6,020 nucleotides of DNA, taken from NCBI GenBank assembly GCA_003164375.1, contig PLTE01000139.1, positions 1 through 6,020 on the forward strand, given 5' to 3'. Position numbers and translations under genes: made by a program. The stretch's first letter is position 1. Each line of letters opens with the position of its first letter. Of the stretch, positions 1-4,900 are shown in pieces. Under the pieces are notes generated by a model. That model was not told where the DNA came from, ran no database searches, and saw only the letters and a program-made list of their open reading frames with translations. Source of the stretch: Hyphomicrobiales bacterium. Its GTDB lineage: Bacteria > Pseudomonadota > Alphaproteobacteria > Rhizobiales > Xanthobacteraceae.

Positions 1-291
1 TCGGGCGGCGAGCAGCAGATGCTGACCATTGCACGCGCGCTGATGATGAAGCCGAAGCTGTTGATCCTCGACGAGCCGACACTCGGCTTGGCGCCCGTCA
101 TCCTCGAGCAACTGTCCAAAGCTCTGGAACGGCTGCGGCAGACCACGCCGATCACCGTGCTGCTTGGCGAGCAGAACGTCACCTTCGCGCTGCCGCATGC
201 CGACCGCGTCTATGTGCTCGAACATGCCCGCATCGTCTGGGAGGGCGAACCGGCGGCCTTCGCGGCAGGCGCCGGGGCCGGGTATTTGTAG
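1..291 (+). CDS. livF: LivF-type ABC transporter ATP-binding protein, C-terminal part
   Basis: This is the C-terminal 96 residues of an ABC ATPase; the start lies left of the window and the frame is open from base 1. It would sit on the cytoplasmic face and hydrolyse ATP to drive uptake through LivH/LivM-type permeases. The fragment opens directly on the ABC signature (SGGEQQ). The Walker B and D-loop region follows at about residues 20-32 (LLILDEPTLGLAP), where the GLAP ending is typical of LivF. The switch region reads LLGEQNV, where most LivF proteins have LLVEQNV, and is followed by ADRVYVLE. Walker A is outside the window. The gene ends with TAG at 289-291. Its partners must be upstream, because the next genes downstream are unrelated and the Liv genes at the right edge form a separate set. 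The family is clear; the transported substrate is unknown. Confidence 0.93.
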   Translation, partial: SGGEQQMLTIARALMMKPKLLILDEPTLGLAPVILEQLSKALERLRQTTPITVLLGEQNVTFALPHADRVYVLEHARIVWEGEPAAFAAGAGAGYL

Positions 292-296
292 GTCGT

Positions 297-308
297 GGAT
301 TTAAATCC
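297..308. repeat. 12-bp perfect palindrome GGATTTAAATCC
   Basis: A perfect 6+6 inverted repeat begins five bases after the livF stop codon. It sits in the 65-bp gap before the hypothetical gene. It is AT-rich in an otherwise GC-rich region and could be an operator for the downstream gene. As an RNA hairpin it would have no loop, so it is a poor terminator. Function is inferred only from position. Confidence 0.35.
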
Positions 309-340
309 CTAAGTGGGTTAATCTTTCACGGTTGTGGTCG

Positions 341-344
341 GGAG
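341..344 (+). promoter_or_regulatory. Shine-Dalgarno site that decides the start of the hypothetical gene
   Basis: GGAG lies directly against the ATG at 345, leaving no spacer, but 12 bases before the ATG at 357. Zero spacing does not support initiation at 345, so the ATG at 357 (MADYYPVLA...) is preferred. Confidence 0.5.
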
Positions 345-356
345 ATGCAGCCCGCA

Positions 357-1100
357 ATGGCTGATTACTACCCTGTTCTTGCCCGCGCAGTTTCGCGCTT
401 GGCAAACAATACCGTGCAGGCACGCCGCGAATTGTATGCGCACGCACGAACGATCATCGTTGAACAATTCCCTGGCCGCGACCGACAGCAATTAACGCCA
501 CAGGCAATGCGTGAGCGGGCCGCGCTCGAAACGGCCATCCGCAGAGTGGAAGCGGAGACGCGTTCCGGTCAAACTCGGAACAAGCGTGAGCCGGCCCCGG
601 CGCAAGCGCCGGCGGCCCGCGCCGCCATAACCGACGCCGAACCTCAATCCAAAACGACCGCGCGAAGTCTTGCGAAGATCCTTGCGGCCCTGCAATCGGA
701 CGAGCCGCGTGGCGGCGCTCCTCCGGGGGCCGATCTCGTGCCTATGAACGCGACAAAGGCCGGGCCACCAAGCGTCCCAGCTGAGACGATCGCCGCCGGC
801 GGCAACCGGAGATCGAACGCGACCGCAGAATTGGAGGGCGTTCCTCATTCGCTCGGCACAATGTTTTTCGGCATCGCTTATATCGCGGCAGCGACGGCCT
901 TCACCGGCGTAACCTATATCCGCAGTATCGTGTGGCTGTACCGGGGCGTGATCGGTTATCCGACGCTGCTGGTCGTGATGGCGATCACGCTTGCTCTGTT
1001 CATAGTCCCGCCGATCGTTATTTTTCGAAAAGCTTCGGCTCCACCGACCACCGGTCCGTTACTGCGTTTCATCCACGCGGCATCGCGGCGGGTGTTTTAG
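357..1100 (+). CDS. Hypothetical protein with two C-terminal membrane segments
   Basis: This 247-residue protein has no function I can name. The N-terminal 75 residues are charged and probably helical (MADYYPVLARAVS..., then a segment ending ETAIRRVEAETR). I recognise this style as recurrent in uncharacterised Bradyrhizobium-like proteins. A low-complexity, Ala/Pro-rich and probably disordered linker covers roughly residues 76-160. Two hydrophobic segments follow, at about 169-188 (MFFGIAYIAAATAFTGVTYI) and 203-223, and then a short basic tail ending ASRRVF. This predicts a membrane-anchored protein with a long N-terminal soluble part. The ATG at 357 was chosen over an in-frame ATG at 345 because of Shine-Dalgarno spacing and the characteristic MADYYP start. 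It is co-directional with livF but separated by 65 bp, and convergent with the next gene. The coding call is secure; the function is unknown. Confidence 0.8.
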   Translation: MADYYPVLARAVSRLANNTVQARRELYAHARTIIVEQFPGRDRQQLTPQAMRERAALETAIRRVEAETRSGQTRNKREPAPAQAPAARAAITDAEPQSKTTARSLAKILAALQSDEPRGGAPPGADLVPMNATKAGPPSVPAETIAAGGNRRSNATAELEGVPHSLGTMFFGIAYIAAATAFTGVTYIRSIVWLYRGVIGYPTLLVVMAITLALFIVPPIVIFRKASAPPTTGPLLRFIHAASRRVF

Positions 1101-1134
1101 GCAAACCTTTTGCTGGCGTCGCTTCGGTGGCCTG

Positions 1135-2022
1135 CTATTTGCTCGCAGCGACCGCAGGGACGAAGGCGGCGTCTTTGACATTTGTCTGTTGACTAATGAC
1201 CAACTGCCAACGGCCGTCCCGCCTCACCACGACACGAACATTATGATACGGCTTGCCGCCACGGTACGGCACGTGATCGGAGACCATCACGGCCGCGGCC
1301 GGCCCAAAGTCGAATATCTGCATCTTGACGATCGGATCGCCGGGCGCGCCGACTTTGTTGGCCTGCTGTTTGCGTGCGATCACCATGCGCGCGGGTTTGT
1401 CCCGGATGGTCGTATTGTTGATGATGAGGAACTCGTCGCCGATGTCCTTGTCCCAGCCGTCGACGTCGTAGTTCAGTTCCTCCGTTTTGGTCTTCTGCCA
1501 GGTCGCAAGGATCTCCTTGTCCATCTTCGTGGTCGGCTTGTAGGGCACGGTCCGGCACGGATTGTCGCAGTCGCCATGTCCGGCCGCGATCTCGACCGAA
1601 GCCTGCGGCGCCGGCGTGACGACGGTGTCCAACGCCACGAAAGCCTTCCACCCTGACGGCCGCTTGACCCAAATCCGGAGAAACCGCGCGCCGTGATGAC
1701 TGCCGAGAACCGTCGCGACGGATCCGTAGAAGTGCGTCTGCACGTCCGACTCGTCGCCGTTCGTGCTTGCCAAGCCGGACGGATCGGCCAGCACTTCGGA
1801 CTTGCTATGAATTTTGCCGTCGGTGTCGGTGAACGTGAATTTTGAATCAAGCAGTCCGGAAATTGCGTCCTTGTCCTTGTTACCGAGCGCGCGCGAAAGT
1901 CCATGGTCGGCGTTCAGCGCAGCCTTCTCGGTATCGGCGGCTATGGCGGGAATACGCGTCGAAAAGATTGTGACGAACGTGCAAAATGAAAAGGCGAGCA
2001 CATTGATCGCAGATTGCCGCAT
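1135..2022 (-). CDS. Secreted protein with two NTF2/SnoaL-like domains
   Basis: The 295-residue product begins with a clear signal peptide: basic n-region (MRQ), hydrophobic core at residues 5-20, and a likely cleavage after AIA at 26-28. It should therefore be periplasmic or secreted. Residues about 33-140 look like an NTF2/DUF4440-type domain (ISGLLDSKFTFTDTDGKIHSK, later RIWVKRPSGWKAFVALD). Residues about 167-285 look like a second copy (LNYDVDGWDKDIGDEFLIINN, later VVVRRDGRWQLVISQQTNV). The two are joined by a linker with a CxxxC pair (CDNPC, Cys152 and Cys156) that could form a disulfide after export. An upstream in-frame start at 2106 was rejected: it would place 28 hydrophilic residues before the signal peptide, while the ATG at 2022 has a good ribosome site. 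NTF2-fold proteins range from ligand binders to isomerases, so no reaction is assigned. Its 3' end faces that of the membrane protein gene. Confidence 0.82.
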   Translation of the reverse strand: MRQSAINVLAFSFCTFVTIFSTRIPAIAADTEKAALNADHGLSRALGNKDKDAISGLLDSKFTFTDTDGKIHSKSEVLADPSGLASTNGDESDVQTHFYGSVATVLGSHHGARFLRIWVKRPSGWKAFVALDTVVTPAPQASVEIAAGHGDCDNPCRTVPYKPTTKMDKEILATWQKTKTEELNYDVDGWDKDIGDEFLIINNTTIRDKPARMVIARKQQANKVGAPGDPIVKMQIFDFGPAAAVMVSDHVPYRGGKPYHNVRVVVRRDGRWQLVISQQTNVKDAAFVPAVAASK

Positions 2023-2147
2023 GGCGTTTCCTTTGTGTTCTTTATGGTTATAGGCCGGGTAGAAATTGGCGGGCGGCCGACGAAAATTGCGCTCCTTCTC
2101 CCCCACAGGTCAAGAGCCGGCTTGTCGTGGTGCGCGGCGCGACGGCT
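2023..2147. other. Intergenic region between two minus-strand genes
   Basis: These 125 bp separate the monooxygenase stop from the NTF2-like gene start. Apart from the ribosome site at 2028-2033 I see no strong hairpin terminator and no convincing sigma-70 promoter. A minus-strand TATAAC (2052 to 2047) is suitably placed for a -10 box but has no matching -35. Confidence 0.4.
2028..2033 (-). promoter_or_regulatory. Ribosome binding site of the NTF2-like gene
   Basis: On the minus strand AAGGAA lies five bases before the ATG at 2022. It supports this start over the upstream in-frame one at 2106 and matches the start of the signal peptide. Confidence 0.65.
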
Positions 2148-3359
2148 TCACCCATACAGGAAATCCAGTACCGCGGTCTCGGCAAGGACGGCCTCGGGAA
2201 TGCTGTGGCGCGCGGAGCGGGCGCGCTCTTCGGCGGTCTGCGTCGCCTGCAGATAGGCGCCGAGGTGGCGCGCACGCTCGATGATTTTTCTATTTTCGGG
2301 CAGCCGTTGCGCTTCGAAGCGCCGCAACGCGCCTTCGACATCCTCGGCATCGAGCGCCACCGCAAGCGCGGTCGCATCGTCGGCAGCCTTGGAGACGCCG
2401 GCCGCGACGTGCGGTCGCGCTACCGCGGCCGCGTCGCCGATGACGGCGACCCGGCCGAAGGCAAGCCGCGGAGACTCCAGATCGTAGATCGGCTGCAGGA
2501 TCGGCTCATCGATCAGGCGCACGATGTCGCGGAATTGCGGCGCCAACAGCCGCTCGGCCGCAGCCCGCATGGCGGCGATCGGCTCGGCGCGAATGAGCGG
2601 CGGCGGGATCGAGACCGAATGGGTAACGCCGGTTTTGTCGGTCAGAAGCCGCGGCAGCTCCGTCGCTTCGTCCGCCGGGCGATACCACACCACGTTGTAG
2701 CGGCGCTGCCCCTCGCGCAACTCGTTGTCCGGCCCGGTTACCGGATAACCGAGACATTGCTCGCCGGGTGGCAGGCAGAACGTCATCAGCATGAAAAGCT
2801 CGCGGTGGATCGCCGGCGGGATCGCGCTTTCCGGCAACAGCGCGCGCCAAGCGACATAGCCGGCGTAGAGCGGCATGATTTCGGGCAGGCATTGCTGGCG
2901 CACGGTCGAGCGCAAGCCGTCGGCACCAATGAGGAGGTCGGCCGCACGCGAGGTGCCGTCGCTGAAATGGGCGGTTACGCCCTGCCCGCTCTGCTCAAAT
3001 GCTCTAAGCCCGCGGCCGCGATGGTAGTGGCCAAGCGGAAAACCGTCGCGCAGCACGCGATAGACCCGTTCCCAGGCGGTCAGCACCTGGGGGCATTCGA
3101 GCGTGATGGCCGTGCGGCCGGCCGCGTCGAGGATTTTGCGCCGCGACATGGCGACGCCGAGATCGCCGGTATCGAGCCCGAGCGCGTTGAGGCGCGCGAT
3201 CAACTCGGTCTGCGCCACGATGCCGGCGCCCCGGCCAGCCAATTCCTTTTCGACGCGCTCGAAGACATCGACGTCCCAGCCGCGCCGCAACAGCGCGATG
3301 CCGGCCAGAAGCCCGCTCATCGACCCCCCGATAATCAGCGCGCGGCGCTTCCTCTCCAT
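2148..3359 (-). CDS. FAD-dependent aromatic monooxygenase, 2,6-dihydroxypyridine 3-monooxygenase-like
   Basis: This 403-residue cytoplasmic flavoprotein hydroxylase belongs to the group that uses NAD(P)H and O2 to hydroxylate an aromatic or heteroaromatic ring. The FAD-binding Rossmann motif is near the N-terminus (IIGGSMSG, residues 9-16) with the ribose-binding acidic residue E34 in DVFER. RGAGIV follows at 43-48. The DG motif is at 144-154 (IGADGLRSTVR). The second FAD motif is GRVAVIGDAA, with GD at 308-309, followed by RPHVAAGVSKAADDA. GGSxSG, YAGYVxWR and RPHxAAGxxKAxDDA recall 2,6-dihydroxypyridine 3-monooxygenase of nicotine degradation, and full length fits. The substrate remains inference; 6-hydroxynicotinate- or urate-type hydroxylases are alternatives. 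The ATG at 3359 (MERKRRALI) is chosen because longer in-frame starts would run through a tandem repeat into the divergent cupin gene. The Shine-Dalgarno is modest (AGGG, 9 bases upstream). Confidence 0.88.
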   Translation of the reverse strand: MERKRRALIIGGSMSGLLAGIALLRRGWDVDVFERVEKELAGRGAGIVAQTELIARLNALGLDTGDLGVAMSRRKILDAAGRTAITLECPQVLTAWERVYRVLRDGFPLGHYHRGRGLRAFEQSGQGVTAHFSDGTSRAADLLIGADGLRSTVRQQCLPEIMPLYAGYVAWRALLPESAIPPAIHRELFMLMTFCLPPGEQCLGYPVTGPDNELREGQRRYNVVWYRPADEATELPRLLTDKTGVTHSVSIPPPLIRAEPIAAMRAAAERLLAPQFRDIVRLIDEPILQPIYDLESPRLAFGRVAVIGDAAAVARPHVAAGVSKAADDATALAVALDAEDVEGALRRFEAQRLPENRKIIERARHLGAYLQATQTAEERARSARHSIPEAVLAETAVLDFLYG

Positions 3360-3371
3360 TGCGTATACCCT

Positions 3372-3419
3372 GCTATTTACCTGGCCATTTACCTGGCTAT
3401 TTCCTTGACTATTTCCTTG
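3372..3419. repeat. Tandem array of four 12-bp units in a divergent promoter region
   Basis: Four head-to-tail 12-bp units occupy 3372-3383, 3384-3395, 3396-3407 and 3408-3419. On the plus strand they read GCTATTTACCTG, GCCATTTACCTG, GCTATTTCCTTG and ACTATTTCCTTG. They fall into two pairs that differ at the ACCTG versus CCTTG end. A more degraded partial copy may precede them at about 3361-3372. The array ends 12 bp before the monooxygenase start codon and lies 48 bp from the cupin start. It may bind a regulator, act in the monooxygenase mRNA leader, or be a simple slipped-strand duplication. Confidence 0.9.
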
Positions 3420-3440
3420 GGCAGAAGAGTTTTCTATAGT
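3412..3440 (+). promoter_or_regulatory. Candidate promoter of the cupin gene
   Basis: TATAGT at 3435-3440 resembles a sigma-70 -10 box and would give a short leader ending in the good ribosome site at 3456-3460. The hexamer 17 bp upstream (TTTCCT, 3412-3417) is a poor -35 and lies in the last repeat unit. A better -35-like TTGACT at 3405-3410 is too far away, at 24 bp. If real, the promoter overlaps the repeat array, which could link its activity to whatever binds there. Confidence 0.25.
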
Positions 3441-3455
3441 GTGCCTACAAATCTT

Positions 3456-3460
3456 GGAGG
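3456..3460 (+). promoter_or_regulatory. Strong ribosome binding site of the cupin gene
   Basis: A full GGAGG lies six bases before the ATG at 3467. It fixes the start of the cupin gene and predicts efficient translation, in contrast to the weak sites of the neighbouring monooxygenase and livH. Confidence 0.8.
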
Positions 3461-3466
3461 AACACC

Positions 3467-3910
3467 ATGGCTCTGACCATGCTGGATAAAGCATCCGATC
3501 ATGCCGACAAATCGGCATGGCCGCCCGCCATAGCCGCCGAGTTCGAGCGCGAGCGGCAAAATAATAACGGCTGTGTCGGCTCCACGCTGCTTTCGGAGAA
3601 CGAGCGCGTGCGGGTTTGGATCATACGGCTGGCGCCCGGCGAGCGAATAGGCTTCCATCGCCATGTGCTGGATTATTTCTGGACCGCAGTCACGGGCGGG
3701 CGCGGCCGCCAGCATGTCCATGACGGCACCACCGTCGAATATAGCTACCAGCCCGGCGAGACCCGGCACGAAACCTATGGCCCCGGCCAGTACAAGGTCC
3801 ACGACCTCGAAAATCTCGGCGACAAGGAGATGGTCTTTATGACCATCGAATTCCTCAACAGCGCCAACACGCCGCTCGCCATACCGGACCGGGTGCGCGC
3901 CGCAGCGTAA
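3467..3910 (+). CDS. Small single-domain cupin protein
   Basis: The 147-residue protein is a cytoplasmic single-domain cupin; no signal peptide is seen. Cupin motif 1 is at residues 58-77: Gly58, five residues, then H64-R-H66 and Gly77 at the expected spacing. The position that usually carries the metal-binding Glu is Tyr70, next to Asp69 (HRHVLDYFW). Motif 2 is loose but keeps the H-x3-N core (H112, N116 in VHDLENLG). Three His ligands (64, 66, 112) are thus present, so a metal site is possible. Cupins include dioxygenases, isomerases and binding proteins, so the reaction is not assigned. The divergent arrangement with an aromatic monooxygenase suggests a role in the same pathway. The start is set by a strong ribosome site, and a hairpin follows the stop. 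It is a separate transcription unit from livH as far as the sequence shows. Confidence 0.85.
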   Translation: MALTMLDKASDHADKSAWPPAIAAEFERERQNNNGCVGSTLLSENERVRVWIIRLAPGERIGFHRHVLDYFWTAVTGGRGRQHVHDGTTVEYSYQPGETRHETYGPGQYKVHDLENLGDKEMVFMTIEFLNSANTPLAIPDRVRAAA

Positions 3911-3916
3911 TACCTC

Positions 3917-3945
3917 CCTCTCCCCGCAGGGCGGGGAGAGGTTTT
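3917..3945 (+). terminator. Hairpin plus T-run after the cupin gene
   Basis: A perfect 11-bp inverted repeat (CCTCTCCCCGC at 3917-3927 and GCGGGGAGAGG at 3931-3941) has a 3-nt loop and is followed by TTTT at 3942-3945. It starts seven bases after the cupin stop codon. This fits a Rho-independent terminator. The same CCTCTCCCCGC-type hairpin also resembles short dispersed palindromes common in Bradyrhizobium-like genomes, so it may be both. Confidence 0.75.
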
Positions 3946-3971
3946 CAATAGCCAATTCGTAGCGCTTCCTG

Positions 3972-4003
3972 CACACTCGCGTGCGGCTGAGTAAACGAGT
4001 GTG
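3972..4003. promoter_or_regulatory. 8-bp inverted repeat upstream of livH
   Basis: CACACTCG (3972-3979) and CGAGTGTG (3996-4003) are perfect inverted arms separated by 16 bp. The right arm ends 18 bases before the livH start codon. It could be an operator for a dimeric regulator of the transporter operon, or a leader hairpin that partly hides the weak ribosome site. It may instead be part of a dispersed repeat together with the hairpin just upstream. Confidence 0.4.
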
Positions 4004-4021
4004 GGGCAAAGTGGCCGAGTA

Positions 4022-4897
4022 ATGATTTTTTCCTTCGACCTTCTCATCAACGCGGTGGTATCGGGCATCCTGATCGGTGGCTTCTATGCGGCCGTGACAT
4101 GCGGCGTGTCGATTTCGTTCGGCATCCTCGACATCGTCAACATCGCGCATCCCGCCTTCATTATTCTCGGTTCCTACGTTGCCTATATCGTCAATACGAC
4201 CTTCGGCCTCGATCCGATCCTCACCGCGATCATCGTGACGCCTCTGTTCTACGCACTCGGCGCCGGCATTTATCAGGTCTATTACGTCTCGTTCGAAAAG
4301 CGCGGCCAGGAATCGCTGCGCGGGCTCGCGTTCTTCTTCGGTCTTCTGTTCATCACCGAAGTGTCGCTCGTTTTGTATTTCGGCGTCGATTACCGCTACG
4401 TCGACGCGGCCTATATCGGTCCGTCCGTGCACGTCGGCGGCCTCGACATGCCGCTGCGCATCCTGGTGCCGTGCCTGGTTTCGCTCCTGCTCATTGCGGT
4501 GCTGCAGTTTATTCTCAAGCACACCTTCATCGGCCGGGCGATCATGGCCGTGGCGCAGGATCACTTTGCGCTGCGTCTGATGGCGATCGATCCGGTCCGC
4601 ATCAAGCGCATCGCGTTCGGCATTTCGATTGCGACAGCGTCACTGGCCGGCGCCTTTCTGATCATCATCCAACCGGTCGAGCCGTCCGTCGGGCGCGAAT
4701 ATATCGGCCGGATCTTCGCGATCTGCGTGCTCGGCGGCATGGGCAGCCTGCCGGGAACCGTGATTGCCGCGATGCTGCTCGGCATCGTCGAAAGCCTGAC
4801 CTCGACATTCTACGGCCCGTCATGGGCACCCGCCGTGTCGTTCGGCCTCCTGCTTTTGACGCTGGCGGTACGACCGTCCGGCCTGATGGGACGGTGA
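4022..4897 (+). CDS. livH: LivH-type branched-chain amino acid family ABC permease
   Basis: The 291-residue integral inner-membrane protein forms one half of the translocation channel of a Liv-type (HAAT) importer. Hydrophobic segments run along its length, beginning with LLINAVVSGILIGGFYAAVT. Family marks include ISFGILDIVNIAHPAFIILGS near residues 35-55 and the conserved cytoplasmic ATPase-contact loop CVLGGMGSLPG at about 235-245. It ends with RPSGLMG, a typical permease end. Length matches the usual 285-310 residues. The ATG at 4022 is chosen; a GTG at 4001 would add seven residues without a better ribosome site, and no strong Shine-Dalgarno is visible for either. It starts an operon with livM and livG. 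Liv systems carry amino acids, amides, urea or aromatic acids, so the substrate is not fixed by family. Confidence 0.94.
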   Translation: MIFSFDLLINAVVSGILIGGFYAAVTCGVSISFGILDIVNIAHPAFIILGSYVAYIVNTTFGLDPILTAIIVTPLFYALGAGIYQVYYVSFEKRGQESLRGLAFFFGLLFITEVSLVLYFGVDYRYVDAAYIGPSVHVGGLDMPLRILVPCLVSLLLIAVLQFILKHTFIGRAIMAVAQDHFALRLMAIDPVRIKRIAFGISIATASLAGAFLIIIQPVEPSVGREYIGRIFAICVLGGMGSLPGTVIAAMLLGIVESLTSTFYGPSWAPAVSFGLLLLTLAVRPSGLMGR

Positions 4898-4900
4898 ACC

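Noticed and set aside
1101..1113. Short hairpin GCAAA-CCT-TTTGC in the convergent gap
   Set aside because: A 5-bp AT-rich stem with no following T-run is too weak to call a terminator for either converging gene.
2047..2052. Minus-strand TATAAC as a promoter -10 for the NTF2-like gene
   Set aside because: There is no acceptable -35 hexamer at 15-19 bp, so it is not listed as a promoter.
2023..2106. 28-residue N-terminal extension of the NTF2-like protein
   Set aside because: It would bury a clear signal peptide behind a hydrophilic stretch. The ATG at 2022 has its own AAGGAA site.
3363..3368. GTATAC palindrome just upstream of the monooxygenase start, as seen in some GntR-family operators
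   Set aside because: Six bases with no extended symmetry is too short to support an operator, and no GntR-type regulator gene is in the window.
2127..3476. 449-codon open frame on the plus strand, antisense to the monooxygenase
   Set aside because: It is the mirror of a GC-rich coding region. The product is Arg/His-rich without recognisable domains, while the minus strand encodes a complete flavoprotein with all family motifs.
3360..3518. In-frame N-terminal extension of the monooxygenase with an NSQG/NSQV-like peptide repeat
   Set aside because: It would translate the 12-bp repeat array and overlap the cupin start. The FAD motif sits at the normal distance from the ATG at 3359, so the repeat peptide is probably not made.
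3434..4564. 376-codon open frame on the minus strand across the cupin gene and livH
   Set aside because: It is antisense to two well-supported genes, crosses the terminator hairpin, and is a hydrophilic, low-information product.
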